Source: Sarcomyxa edulis
Taxonomy: Eukaryota; Basidiomycota; Agaricomycetes; Agaricales; Mycenaceae
Length of the DNA stretch: 64,000 bases
Reading direction: 5' to 3'
NCBI GenBank assembly: GCA_009761415.1
Contig: QUOL01000001.1
Coordinates: 1 to 64,000, forward strand
The notes below the pieces were generated by a model. The model ran no database searches and was not told where the DNA came from. It worked only from the letters and a program-made list of their open reading frames with translations. Shown in pieces: positions 34,851 through 46,610 of the stretch (the first letter of the stretch is position 1; every line of letters starts with the position of its first letter). Both the position numbers and the translations under genes were made by a program.

Positions 34851-35334
34851 GGTTTCTTCTGGTTTCTTCCACCTTCGCCGTTCCAGTCCACCCAACTCGC
34901 TGGGAATCTCGTCAAACTGGCACCCATTTTGAACCGTATATCGTCAATTCGCCGTCAAGTGGCTTGTGACTTTAAACCTTGGAGAACGGGAGAATTATCA
35001 GATGGTTCTGATCTCGTCAACTCTACTACCATCAATCGCGCTGAGAGCTCTGCAGAACTATTCTAACAGTTCTGTGACGGCCGTGTAAAACCTTTGAATG
35101 AAGGTCGTTCGTGTCTTCCGTGTTTCCCACTAATGAATATGTATAGGGCGTGCTCTAAATACACTTTGTATTGCACCCAGATCTCAAGTCCGCGATTGAC
35201 GTGACGACTGATGAGTCTGCATCACTTGTTGACATCTAGGATGAAGCTAGCTTAAGTACTCAGGTACTTAATTCTGTCCGAGAGTATTGTTTCTGTCAAG
35301 CTTAAGCGGCTGTTTCTCTATCCTGTGGCATATA
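34851..35334. promoter_or_regulatory. Divergent intergenic region, aminopeptidase copy 2 and F-box gene
   Basis: Unique sequence between two head-to-head genes, so it should carry both promoters. It begins with GGTTTCTTCT followed by GGTTTCTTCC, a near repeat. ACCTTCG follows, as in copy 1 after the breakpoint. No clear TATA box or factor site could be assigned by eye. Confidence 0.5.
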
Positions 35335-37530
35335 ATGTCGACCACTCCGACGACTCGTAATGCGTACGTCTATCTATCAAATATTGTTTTCAATATTATC
35401 TTGACCGTATTGAACGCTCATTACTTTGCAGACGTTCTCTCTCTCAAGCTCGCGGACTAGAATCGGTATACGAGGCATGGCTTGAAGCCCCTCCGCCAGT
35501 CCTTCGAAAATCTCCACCGTCCACGTCTGTACAGTGCTCACCTTCTCTTCCGAAACTCTCCTTGAAGCGCCTACGCTCTGCGTCGAATTCTCAACCCCAA
35601 TCTCCCGCATCTCCCGGTACCCCCTCGATTTTCAAGAGACTTCCGTTCAAACGATCTCGAGCAGCCTCGGTGACGCTCCCTGAGCCAATCTCAGTTGATT
35701 CGACGGAACTTCCTATTCCTGGCGATATCCTTCTGGATATCGTTGAGCACTTGACTTTCTCGGAAGATATTCTTAACCTTATCCTGACGGTCCGTAAAAT
35801 ATCTCCTACCTGCTAGATCGTTTCTCAGACTAATGCGCCGTTGTCATAAGTCAAAGCCAGTTTATCGGCTCCTCCATGCGAAATTGTATACCACCGTCGA
35901 TTTGAAGACAACCGCCCGATGCCGGACTACCCTCGGCTTCTTTTCCCAACGGCCAGATATCACCCGTAACATTCAAACCCTCATCGTACGCCCAAACGGC
36001 TCCGAAGTCACCACGAAAGAGCAAGAACAGCCCGATATCTCGTGCGAGACTTGGGCTGCCGAAGTCCTTGGTTGGATGGATCTTTCCAGTCTACAATCAT
36101 TCTTCTGGCACGGCATGAACAGAGCGCCTACCGCGCTATGGCGTTCTCTACGCACATAGTGAGTCCCTCAACATCGTACATCCTGTCTACAAAGTCTAAG
36201 AATGAGAAATAGTTGCCCAAGACTGCGCAGTATCGGAAGTACCTTCCCAGGGCTACCTAGCAATACGGGAGTGAGAGGTTCTATCTTTCGATCATACATC
36301 ATCGGTCTTAAACATCACACATCTTACCAGATGTATGAATTCGAAGATCTGACTAGTTTTTCTCTGATCTTGAAGCCACGCCACCCATCGCCCATTGCAT
36401 ACAATGAACGACGTGAATGGTCTTACAAAGCATTTGACTCTCACAGTGAGCTGACTTTTCCTTGACAGGCCCTCCCATCACTCAAGACATCCCGGATATC
36501 CTGTCCTCCATGCTCATCGAGCGCTGCCCAAATCTACAAGAACTTTCTATCGATTCTATTCCTACCGCAGGCACGCAGTACTACATTGACTACGAACGGC
36601 TGCTTTCCGGCCGGTGGCCCAACCTTCGTAGTTTGTCCCTGGGTGGCTTCGCACCGAATGTTTCTTGGAGCTACACCATCTTACATGACTTCATCTCTGC
36701 TCACCCGCAATTAACCACTCTCGTTATCAACCGACTGAACATGAACATCCCACCACCGCTCGTTTTGATCCCGCCTTCCACTGCCCTTTCCAACATAACT
36801 ATTCTGGGTGGCACTCTATACGACTTAGCTGAACTTCCGAATCTATCGAATCTGGAACACTTGAAGCTAACGTCGTTCCCCCTCCTACCGTCTCAAGTCT
36901 CAAATGTCTGCACTATCCTGCGCAATTTACCAAATCTCGAATCTCTTGAGATATGGGTGGACTTCAAAGAAGCTCCTAAGGATCACCATCTATTCCATTA
37001 TATGTGCCAATCGTGTCCCCAGCTCCTTCAACTCCAAGTCTCATGTTCTTCGTACGTTAACATGGTAAGCAACCTCTCATACTGGTCAATCACCAACAAC
37101 TCAAAAACCTCTCCATCTATATCAGGAAACCTTCTCAGCGGCTCTCATCCACGCACCTCGACTCCAGTCCTTTGTCCTAACGAAACTGATCAAACCCAGA
37201 ACCGAAGAACCAATGCTACGCAGTGCCACTCGCATTATTCGTCGAAACCCTCATTTGCACCATTTCACTCTTCGCTTTGCTAGTAAATGGAACTCAGGAT
37301 CTACCACTACTAGCGATGGAGATGGTCCTACTATATATCCTGTTCAAATCGATCAAGTCGGCACCTACTTTGCCTTGGTCGACGACTTGGGGTTAAACCT
37401 ATCTGGTAACTTCCAAACTTGTAAGATCGCGGTACGGGAATCAGAGGAACGAAGAGGCAAACAGGTTTCTCGAAACTATATCTACTCCACACGCAATATC
37501 GGTGATGTCCTTAACTCCCTAGCTCCTTAG
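35335..37530 (+). CDS. F-box/LRR-type protein
   Basis: Probable substrate-recognition subunit of an SCF ubiquitin ligase. Exon 1 is tiny (ATG at 35335, nine codons plus two bases). The N-terminal third is Ser/Pro/Arg-rich and probably disordered. An F-box-like helix pair follows (ELPIPGDILLDIVEHL, then SKPVYRLLHAKLYTTVDL). The rest is leucine-rich-repeat-like (LRSIGSTFPGL, CPNLQELSID, LPNLESLEIW). Introns at about 35790-35849, 36159-36213, 36412-36468 and 37063-37123 keep the frame. The first of these has an unusual GTCCGT donor. This family is greatly expanded in mushroom-forming fungi and its targets are usually unknown. It lies head to head with aminopeptidase copy 2. Confidence 0.8.
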
Positions 37531-37999
37531 GGTCGGTATGTTTTATTTCTACATGGACACGAGGCGGAGGTCAAGAGGATTGTACTAACCACGTAACCGT
37601 AAATATTAGATATATATATCGATAGCCATTCCTTGGAGTCTATGTTGCCTATCTCTCAAGCCCAAAGCTTCAAGCCACCTCAGATATGCAACAATTGCAA
37701 CAAAAACTCGGCCCAGAGGCCCGATCGAGGTGGCTATGCAACTCATCTTCCCGAGTTGCTCCCGACTACTTGTCCACTTCCTCGACCCGTTCATTTTCTG
37801 GCTACTGTATAGCCAGAAAGTTTTCTCTTAGAAAGACCATATTTTTTGAGTCATGTGCTCTTTCATGTTCACAATCTAGGGCTATCTGCACAACAATCGG
37901 GAGTCCAACAAAAAGGGCCGTCGACGTCCAAAATGCAAAATCTTATAAAGCGCGTCAGGATCAAGCTTTTGCAAATACCGCCACTCTCTGTTCTATACC
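37531..37999. other. Intergenic, no gene seen
   Basis: Holds the 3-prime end of the F-box gene (an ATATATAT run near 37612) and the upstream region of the next plus-strand gene. Short frames on both strands look random. Confidence 0.5.
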
Positions 38000-39729
38000 A
38001 TGACTTCCTCCAATATTTCCTTCCCTAGCAGTCAACAACAACCCAAAATTCGAAGGAGATCAGCATTTCAAGGTGAGCACGAGTGGCAGCACCCGTAATC
38101 GTAGATTTATTCTCTAAAACCGGGCTCCAGATCTTCAAAATTTCGACCTCAGTGCCACTCATGCCATTACATCCACATTCAAAAATTCAGACCTAGAGTC
38201 AAAGCAAAGTGATGAAACAGTCGGAATCAGCCAGGCTATGAACTGGGACCATGTTCTGGTTGACTTAGCCACTCGTCCGCGTACTCTATCGAATAGCTCC
38301 GAGGAGACTATTCGAGCCACATATGCTCCTCCAGTCACTGGTGCCGATATGTCTCTCGATCTCGATCTCTCCGAGGAAATAGATATCCACGAAAATGCAT
38401 TTCTCAAGTGGCTCGAAGACAATCCCGGTCCCGAGTCATCAATGGAACCTGTGTCGAAACCCGATCCCAACGACAGCTTATCTCTCACCATCGATACGCG
38501 TTGGACTGATTGGAAAGCTGACGACGTCAAACCTCCACTCGTCTCTGCGTCTCTACCTGTGGCAACCAAGGAAGACGAAACGAACATCAGTTTTACTGGA
38601 CTCAGCGCGCAAGAGATCGAAGACCTTCCCATCCCGGAAATACCAGATGAAGTCGAATGGGATCTCCCTTCGCCTATTCTCCTCCAAAATTCCAAACCTT
38701 TCGAGCTGGCTCCTCTTTCAAGCGCTTTGCGACCAAAAGAATCTCCTTCCAGTACGAGTCCAGTGGCACCACCCAAAACTTTTGGCTCAGAGGGGTTCAA
38801 ATTCCCTTTTACCACCAAGAAGAAAGTTGCAAAGCTACCTCCTCCAAGCATCATGGACTCTCCTTGGCTCAAAAATCTAGATCGAATGTTTGATGCTGCG
38901 ATGCGTTCGCTCCGCGAGGAAGCCAATCGTACTCAAGCTGCCAAGGACAACAACAACTGGCGCGTTATACCCCCGGAGGAGCTCACTATAATCGTGAAAT
39001 GCAAGAAAACGTCTGGCCGTCACGGCTATGCCGTAGCTTGGGACGAACCATATGCGTGAGTCGATTATTTCTTTCCGCCACTCTGCCATTGTTGACATGT
39101 ACTGCAGGCCATGTTATCTGGTATTCGAAGCGAGTATCGTCATCATCCACAATCGGAAAACAAAAACGGACGACCCGAATGCGCAGGAGGACACAAAAGA
39201 GCCCTTTGCAAAACCTGACGTGAAAAAAATCAGCATTCATTGTACGACTCTGTCGGCTCCATATCCACCAGCCAAGAACGGGCGACCTTCTCATAAGCAT
39301 GGATATCTAGCGACCAGCGAAGCCCAATGCCAATACGCCGTCGACTACCACGGTGCGCAGGTCAAACCTGTTGCTAAGCCTAAGTCGCCTTCGATTGATT
39401 ATCCCAAAGGGATCCATCTGTCGGACGCGTGGACTCCCGTTCTACCTGGATACAAGAACCCTCTGAAGAGGAAGGAGCCCAAGGACAAGGAGAATTCCGA
39501 CCCCTCAAATACGACTACGACCAATACCACCGACTGTCCCGAATACGGCTGGTATCTCAAGGCCTACATCCCCATCGATATGGCGATATGCGAAAAGAGA
39601 GAATCAAGGATTATGAGACTCACTGTGGATATGGTTATTCAAAATAAAGAAACTGGAGAGGATGTTTTCGTACAAGGGGAGACGGATGTCGTTGTCGAGC
39701 ACCTCACGAGTTCTCGCTTCATGGTCTAA
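38000..39729 (+). CDS. Unknown acidic protein, three exons
   Basis: I do not recognise a family. The start ATG at 38000 (MTSSNISFPSS) is joined by a GTGAGC...CTCCAG intron at about 38073-38130 to a long acidic exon. A second intron (GTGAGT...CTGCAG, about 39056-39107) follows, and the frame ends at 39729. The protein has about 540 residues. The first half is rich in Asp, Glu, Ser and Pro (LDLDLSEEIDIHENAFLKWL). The second half is more globular, with LTIIVKCKKTSGRHGYAVAW, CYLVFEASIVIIHNRK and a C-terminal strand-rich end (RIMRLTVDMVIQNKETGEDV). No signal peptide or membrane helix. The consistent frame across both introns supports a real gene. Confidence 0.75.
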
Positions 39730-39959
39730 TCGCGTCGACTCCTTTTGTTTTTCGTTCTGATTGATATCTTTATATGTATGTCCTGTATTAGATTCCTGCT
39801 CCCTTTTTATCATCAGTGCTTTGCTTGCTCTTCACGAGCAGCTATATGTCCCTACCTGTTCCAGTGATGTTAAGCGCAACATCGGTGGCTGAATACAAGT
39901 GATTCATATGCACAGATCGGAATGAAGACCTATCTGCGCACGCATCTTTCGTGACATCC

Positions 39960-40856
39960 TCACTTCGATGTCCCAGCACTTCCGATTCCCATCTCCAATA
40001 TAAACTCCTCTCGTCCGAGTCTCATCATTTCTTCCACGACCTCACCAACCTTTTGAAACTCTGACCACCGTCTCTCTGAATTTGTTTCAAGATCCAACGT
40101 CGGCACTGGCTCCACGAACCTAACTCTCAACGCCAACCACTGCATTGCTTTTATATTCCCAACAAATTCCTCGAGATTGTTCTGTACGCCTTCAGCGTAG
40201 ATGACTCCTGGGTAACCTACCTTTGCAAAGCCCGATATGGCAAGCGACGAGGACCAGTGTTGAAGTGACCGACGTTTATTGGGAGAAATGAGATGATGAG
40301 AGGTAAGGAGGGCATGATAGCGGACCGCGGGTAAAGATGCAGGAATGTTTGAAACAGAGTCTGATTCGTCCTTGCTCGGTGGAATCTCGGCATGTAGTAG
40401 GGGTAGAACGTTCAAAGAAATTAGTTCGTACAATGGATACCTGGAAATCGTCATGAGTATCATGACTACAAAGTACATCGAACACATCGAGACTCACTCG
40501 CTTCCTGCGACTTGTTTCCGAGTTTCATCTACGAACTGCCGCCACCGTTCCTGATCCTGCCTATTTAGGCTGTCGCCCTTGACAGAGACATTTGGGAGAA
40601 CGATGGTGCCACCTGTCTTTTCGGGGTAAGCACCAGAGAGCTCGATGTCGAACCAGACCTTGGTAAAGCCACTGAGATGAACCTTGAAATGTGCGCAAGT
40701 GCCGGGTACATCTGAGTCGATCTCTGGATAGCTTTCAAGCAGACCGTTCCAAAGATCAGGCTCGTCGATGAAGGTGAGGAGCTCTCCGGGAAGTAGAGAA
40801 CATTGGATCAGCTGGAGCTCCTCAAGTTGGCGTAAGACCTGACATGGCATCGACAT
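39960..40856 (-). CDS. RWD domain and DUF1115 (Prp3 C-terminal-like) protein, RWDD2-like
   Basis: Two exons give about 285 residues. The N-terminus resembles an RWD domain (LEELQLIQCSLLPGELLTF, with a later PYPEKT-type turn seen as YPEKTGG). The C-terminal part has the DUF1115/Prp3-C signature: HHLISPNKRRSL, then SGFAKVGYPGVIYAEG, then NLEEFVGNIKAMQW. This two-domain layout is that of animal RWDD2A/B, whose molecular role is poorly known; the C-terminal domain is shared with the U4/U6 snRNP protein Prp3. The intron (GTGAGTCTC...TTCCAG, about 40430-40495) keeps the frame. The ATG at 40856 (MSMPCQ) is the first good start; a start further upstream cannot be excluded. Confidence 0.8.
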
Positions 40857-41286
40857 GGCCAGGCATCAAGACGAGAAGTGGCAGTGCGCGCTGGTGAAAT
40901 TCGCAAGAGGCTCGATGGCAAAGTTTGAGATTCGCCTCCGACTCGGAATGGAGGCAAAAGAAGACCGTGTGTTTGTGAAGCGTTGTCAAGAGGCTCTGCT
41001 TCCGGATCAAAAATATTCGAATCTCTTGGAGGGCAACAATAAAACCGAGTATACATATAATCCTCCTCTATGTACAGCTCTGAACCTTTACAAATGTAGG
41101 AAGATGGTAACAACCAGGATGAGAGTGGAGGAATCATAAAATGCTAAGGGAATGAATGAAGACGTCGTGCGTGGGGGTCGTAATGATGGATTTCCGATTG
41201 TGAAAACAAGAAAGGGTATCGACTTGCAAATAAAGAACAGAACAAAAGAACAAGAATAAAATAAGACCTCGTCAAAACACTCCAAC
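40857..41286. other. Intergenic, no gene seen
   Basis: Promoter side of the RWDD2-like gene and 3-prime side of the next minus-strand gene. Weak frames of 62-109 codons lack any recognisable feature. A poly-A-rich stretch (AATAAAGAACAGAAC and AATAAAATAAG, 41229-41265) lies just beyond the 3-prime end of the gene at 41287. Confidence 0.45.
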
Positions 41287-42033
41287 TCAGAACCCGCCGA
41301 GACACCCAATATCCAGAGGCGGCTCCCCAAACGCGCTGACACTTTTAGTTCTGCGAATTCCCCCTTGCCCCACCCTCGTCCTGCTAGAATTTCTCCTCCT
41401 CGGAAGGTCCCTGTCTTTCGCAGACGAAGGGTATGGCAAGAACGAAAGCGCGTTATCGAGCTTTTCAAGCGAATTCGTACGGGAAAGTGCCGTGAACGAT
41501 GCCGAATTCGGTGGCATGAAGTGATGTATCGATATTGGAGTCGACGACGCGATGAGGGGGGGAGACCCACATTCATCAGAGTCCTCAGACTCTGACGAGG
41601 AGAATGTGAGGTCGGGGAGTGGGGGATGGGGGTGGGGGTCGAACGACAACACCTTGTCGACTGGCAAGTCCAGTGGCTCGGGGGTGCAAGCTTCAAACGC
41701 ACGAGGGTGGAAGTAACTCCCCTTGATCACAGATGAACCATACGACCCTTGAAGATTACTAGGCGAGTAAACCCTCCCTCCTCTCTCCGGGAGCGCACAC
41801 GAATTCGGAGAAACAGCGATAGGCGCGCGGTCGTACGTTCCGGGGGAATGAGCGTATGTCGTGGACGTGAGACTTGGAGTTGGAGGAAAATGGACGTGAG
41901 GGGAGAATATGAGAGTCGAACATGACGCGAAAGGGAAAGCACTCGTTGACGGCGAGCGAATGGGGCCGGGACGTTCAGTTGCAAGTTTGAGGCCACCTTT
42001 GAGACCACCTTTCAGAGCTGGGCGCGCCGTCAT
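41287..42033 (-). CDS. Unknown Ser/Pro-rich protein, single exon
   Basis: An uninterrupted 248-codon frame from ATG at 42033 (MTARPALKGGLKGGLKLATERPG; only its opening is quoted here) to 41287. The protein is low in helix formers and rich in Ser, Pro and His. A central tract, SCSTLIFSPHVHFPPTPSL, is followed by ALPERGGRVYSPSNLQGSYG, then an acidic Ser patch (SSSESEDSDECGSPP) and a basic C-terminal part (RDLPRRRNSSRTRVGQGGIR). It looks like a mostly disordered regulatory or adaptor protein; the SP and RTKS-type sites could be phosphorylated. I do not recognise the family. Codon use and length support a real gene. Confidence 0.7.
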   Translation of the reverse strand: MTARPALKGGLKGGLKLATERPGPIRSPSTSAFPFASCSTLIFSPHVHFPPTPSLTSTTYAHSPGTYDRAPIAVSPNSCALPERGGRVYSPSNLQGSYGSSVIKGSYFHPRAFEACTPEPLDLPVDKVLSFDPHPHPPLPDLTFSSSESEDSDECGSPPLIASSTPISIHHFMPPNSASFTALSRTNSLEKLDNALSFLPYPSSAKDRDLPRRRNSSRTRVGQGGIRRTKSVSAFGEPPLDIGCLGGF

Positions 42034-44553
42034 GATCGACTGAGGGAATATAATAAGTGTGAGATAAGGTTGGAGAGGTATTGAGTCGAGAAAGTTTTTG
42101 TAAATTTGTCGGGGAAAAAGGAGCTGCGTGCCAGCACCAGCCCGTGGCTTTTATAATCCGATAATCAGATCTTTCCGGATCCACTTTCAGCAACGATCAG
42201 GCAACGATCCCGGAGGAAGCGATTGGTTCGGCGACGGAGGGGTTATATCTCGTTAGACAAATATTGTCAAAGGTCGCAACGATGCTCCTTTGACCTTACC
42301 GCAGCGAATTGCGCGTGAAAGGAGGATGCTGGTAAGCTGCTTTGTGGAGTTGATCTTGTGGAGCACGGAACGTGTTACCTAGTGGGAATATGCGGAGACT
42401 GAATAAAAACAAAGGTCTGTTCAGAATCGACTGACTGCCTTGAAATCAGTCTTGGGAAGTTTGAGCCTTTGAGGAGAGCACGATCAAAAGTGCTTTCCCG
42501 CAATCAAAAGATCAAAGGTAAACGTTCGAACTAGAGAGAACCTAACTAGTGAATATGATGGCGACACATTGATTATGACGACAGCGTCACTTGAGGGCGT
42601 GTCCTGAAAAACAGTAGTATTAATATTGGTGATACAGATAGCGGTGCCAACGAGGATGATAATGATAGCGAAAGCGTCAGGAGAAGAAGAGAAAATCAAG
42701 TAGAGGAGGAGGAAGAGCGATCCATCATTGCCGCAAAGCCCTAGCCCATTGCGTAGCTTGTGATTACTCGTCCGAAGATAGAAGTGCTGATTGACGCTTT
42801 TACTCCACCTTCTTCAGGAACAACGAAGAAAGAGAGGCAGAACAGATCGTTGGGTATCCTTACCCGAAGGCGTTGAAGAATGGGTGAAGAGCATTGGGGA
42901 GCATCGATAGGAAAGTTTTCCCGGAAAGAGAAGGTCTCGGCAGAGAGAGTGATGATCTCATACACAGTATCTCCGCGTCTTTCCGCGCCGCCGTCCTGGA
43001 AAGAAGACCAAGGGACCACTGGAGTCCCACTGCCTCGATCGGATAAGAAGTGTGCTGAGGTGTGAAAGGTGAACGAGGGAGGATAGGTTTTTCTTGCATG
43101 GCCCACATGATGACGCGCGTGAGGGTGGGCAGATGGCCCCTTCCTAATCAGTGGAGCTGCTGACAGTGAGAGATGGATCAGCTCGATGATACGACTCACA
43201 GTCCGAAGGATCGCTATTCGAAATCCGATGGTACTAGTAGTGCGGACGAAAGATCGTATGGGATGATGGGTGTGTTTTTGGTCTAGCTGGATTGTGTTGC
43301 CAAGCGGAAAGAAACGGCCATGAGCATCAGAACGATTGACGATACAGAGAAGGACGTGAGCGCCGACGACCGAGACATGTCGAGTATCCACCAACAAGGC
43401 GATGATTCGGCCAAAAGGATGTGTAAAGGGTGTGCTGGAAAAAAAGCGCGAAGACAAAGAATAATATAGGTGCAGGGGGAGGGGGGAACGAGAGAGATTC
43501 TGGAGAGAGGTTGACAGATCATGGAGAAGCTTTTATCGGTAATGTCGATATCGAATTCGAAGAGATGAGCGCGCAAGCCAGGTGCCTCACGCATCACATA
43601 CACACAAGGACTCGGATCCAGGACACAAGGTACGCCAGGAAGGTAGCTTGAGGCCTAACTCCCAAGACATGATTTCACAAGCAAGTCCGTCGAAACAACG
43701 CAGCATGTTCGTTCGACGTTGTACGAAGAGTCGCTGTGATAGCATAGTTCCAAGTCTTTTGGGATAGAATGGCGATACGAACGAGGCCTGCGGACTCAAA
43801 ACAGGGCACTTTTCTCCCACTTTTTTGGAGTGATCAAGAACGAGATGTATCCTGAAGATGATTGATTAGCTATAGCTAGACGTTAGAGGGAGAAATATAC
43901 CTATATTCGAGTTATGGGACTCGTATGGGACTGCGGCAGTGCTAAAGTGTTTGATGCTGCGAGGAAACTTTGTCATGGTTGGACTGCCAGCATCTTCGGT
44001 TCCAACTCTCTCTTTCGACCGCCAACACCTCAAATATCAGCAATGGATGACGGTACGTCTTCAGCATCAGCCCCCCGACGACTACCACCATATCAGTTCC
44101 CCAGTCTTTTCGCCGCGCACGAGTAGAGAAAAAAAATCTGTAGTTCGCCCTTTCAGCTTCAGCTTCACCTCCAGTCTCAAGTTGTAGCCCCGTCTCTTGC
44201 TTTCTCGCAGTTGCAGTTGGCTCAAGGCCGACATTTCGTGCAGAAAAAAATAACGACAATGTCTTTTTACTACTCGAAAAAAAGATAAAGAGCATACTTA
44301 ATACCTGGTCGTCAAAACCTCTCTCACTTTCACCTTTTCGACCCGTACACATTCACATTCACCATCTCTCTCTCACATCTCTCTCACCGTACCATTCCAA
44401 TTGCCCCCAAAAACCTCGACATGATACGACCCTGACGTTCTCACTTCTTCATATTCTTCACCCCCTTCATCAGCCTCAGCTTGGCAGTCTCAAGACATCG
44501 CCCCTAGCGGTATCAGCATCCCCACAAACGATGTAAACAACAACGGAAACGCC
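42034..44553. other. Long intergenic region, no confident gene
   Basis: 2.5 kb separates the Ser/Pro-rich gene from the RNA-binding gene. A 238-codon minus frame (42741-43457) and a 136-codon minus frame (43942-44352) exist. Their composition (many His, Arg, Ser, no domain, no good intron support) suggests chance frames. The stretch 44340-44553 is pyrimidine-rich and likely 5-prime UTR of the RNA-binding gene (TTCACC, TCTCTC and CCCCC runs). The long leader or promoter is notable. Confidence 0.45.
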
Positions 44554-45574
44554 ATGTCTACAGATGATCAAAGCTGGAACAACAATAATTCCAACGGCGG
44601 CGGCGGAGGTCGTTCTCCTGGACGTGGTGGTGAACCCACCAGACGATCGAGCAGGAGCAGGAGTCCTGGCCATACTAGGGAGGGTGAAAGAGGGTCAGTA
44701 TTTTCTTTTCCGATGCCTGCGCTTGAAATATACGCATATATATGGGCTGTTTCGCCTTTGTCGTCTTTGTGGAACTTCCGTTAACCAACCGCGACAGCGA
44801 CGGTAGACATAATCCTGGAAACAACCTTCACGTCTCGGGTCTCAGCCATAAAGTTGACACCCGTGATCTCGAAGCTGCTTTCGCGAAAATTGGACGGGTA
44901 CGTGGTCCTGTCATCATCTTATCTCTGTTTATCTGACATTTTGTCTCGCGGTACGCTATATAGGTCAAAAAGGCATCCGTCATGTACGACCCTCACACTC
45001 GCGACTCTCGCGGGTTCGGATTCGTCACTATGGAAACTGGTGAAGAAGCAGACGCAGCCATCACTGCTCTCAACTCTACAGAGCTCATGGGCAAAGTCAT
45101 GAACGTCGAGAAGGTGCAGTGCATTCATTTCTCTCTCTCAAAAACCATCTCTGACAACATCATCACAGGCCCGCCGAGGACGCGCCAGAACCCCAACCCC
45201 TGGTAGATACTACGGTCCACCAAAACGCAACGACTGTCCGTCCATTCTCTTCTCCCTTTACCTCTTTGCATTCCCCTTTCTAACCATTTCCAGCACCTAC
45301 AGTTGAACGGCCTTACGATCCCCGCCCGTATGATAGTCGCTACTCGCGCGACTATGATGACCGTCGGGGAGGTGGAGGAGGACGTGGTGGTGGACGATAC
45401 GATGATCATCGTGGCGGTGGTGGTGGTGGTGGAAGGGACTATGACAGGGGTGATCGTGGTGGTGGAGGAGGTTACAGGGATTATGACAGAGGTGATCGTG
45501 GTGGAGGGTACGGTGGTGGAGGTCGTGATTATGACCGTGGAGGACGTGGGGGATATGATGACAGGAGGTACTGA
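44554..45574 (+). CDS. Transformer-2-like RRM splicing regulator
   Basis: Five exons (44554-44693, 44798-44897, 44964-45113, 45169-45235, 45294-45574) give 245 residues in one frame. The N-terminus is Asn/Gly/Arg/Ser-rich (RRSSRSRSPGHTREGERG). One RRM follows: RNP2 appears as NLHVSGL and RNP1 as RGFGFVTM, with AFAKIGRVKKASVMYDPHT between. The linker has RRGRARTPTPGRYYGPPKR, a Tra2-type tract. The C-terminus is Gly/Arg/Tyr/Asp-rich (repeated RGGGGG and YDRG). The protein probably acts in the nucleus, binding purine-rich exon sequence and promoting splice-site choice. The fourth intron uses a GTCCGT donor. Several introns inside the RRM could allow alternative forms. Confidence 0.92.
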
Positions 45575-45944
45575 GCATTGGACCTTTTCTTCTAAGCAGA
45601 TGTTTGAAAAAAAAACGGCGCCTGTTCGCCCTGTCTTCATAATTCCTTCTTTTTCGCCCCGTCCATTTTCTGCACTGTCTATATTCTTTATGTATATTTT
45701 CTAGGTCGGTCGTCGAATGTTACCTAGTTTTTTGCGGTTTGCTGTGTGTAAAACTCAGAAATTCTATATTCAACGCGGGCTGTCACGGTCTTTTGCGACT
45801 TTCTTCATCCCATGTTCGCGGCGCGCAGACAAATTCTATCTCGACCACGAAATGTTTTGCCCAACTCCTGCAGCTGCCTCCCCCGTCTCTTTCACAATCC
45901 CATAATCATACCTGGAAGTAGAAGAACGATACAGACGATATACG
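45575..45944. other. Intergenic, no gene seen
   Basis: 3-prime UTR of the RNA-binding gene and promoter of the next plus-strand gene. Only frames of about 60 codons are present, without recognisable features. Confidence 0.5.
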
Positions 45945-46610
45945 ATGGACCCAAAGAATCATTCGCTAGTAAGTTCAATATGAGACAAACTGGGAACCGT
46001 CGATGGAGGACTGCAGGACTCGGTGCGTTATGCCCACTCGACACATCAAAGTACTGACAGTGACACCATTGACACCATTCATCCAGTCCTCGGCGGTGTC
46101 TTACTAACTGTCTGGATGTACGTCCTCATCCAAGACGTCGAAGAGCTCGAGATGCAAAAAGAAGTCCTCCTACTCCTCTACTCCGTCCAACGCGCAGACT
46201 CCCGATACTCCACCGTCGACTTTGATGACCCCGCCTCATTGCTAACGCACTTCCGCCGGTTATTTGAGTCAATACGGACGGAAGAGAAGCCGACGTTAGA
46301 TGAGATCCTGAAAAGAGCGGAAGCGGTTGATCCAGAGGAGACTGCACGGATAATACGGGATGCATGTCAGAGGGTACATGAGACGCTGGAGACAGGGAGT
46401 TTGGCGGAGTCGTTGTTGATGGCTGCGGAGGTTGTTGTTTTCTTGAATTCGGCGTTGTTCAAGCTAGGGACGATGTCGGATCGGTTTGGTGCTGAAGGCG
46501 ATGGTGGTGATGAGGAGAGAAAAAAGGAGGAGGATGTGAGTGTTGAGGAGAAGATGGAGGATCCTTCGAAGGGCTCGGACGGTTCTACCGGTTATACGCT
46601 CGTGGGCTGA
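45945..46610 (+). CDS. Small unknown protein with one hydrophobic segment
   Basis: Exon 1 (45945-45968, MDPKNHSL) joins exon 2 (46017-46610) through a GTAAGTTCA...CTGCAG intron in frame, giving 205 residues. Residues about 31-46 (VLGGVLLTVWMYVLIQ) can form a membrane helix. They are followed by a helical, acidic domain (EELEMQKEVLLLLYSVQRA, later AESLLMAAEVVVFLNSALFKLG). The last 40 residues are Glu/Lys/Gly/Ser-rich and probably disordered. I do not recognise the family. A single-pass organelle or ER membrane protein with a cytosolic helical domain is an inference. The ATG was chosen because it is the only in-frame one with a good intron. Confidence 0.65.

Noticed and set aside
38159..38926. 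255-codon minus-strand ORF
   Set aside because: Antisense shadow of the acidic protein gene at 38000-39729, whose frame continues across two good introns.
42741..43457. 238-codon minus-strand ORF as a gene
   Set aside because: High His, Arg and Ser content without domain, no family resemblance and no good intron or start context. Kept only as something to check.
45125..45640. 171-codon minus-strand ORF rich in Thr/Ser/Ile
   Set aside because: It is the antisense of the Gly/Arg-rich tail of the RRM protein; low-complexity coding sequence often leaves the other strand open.
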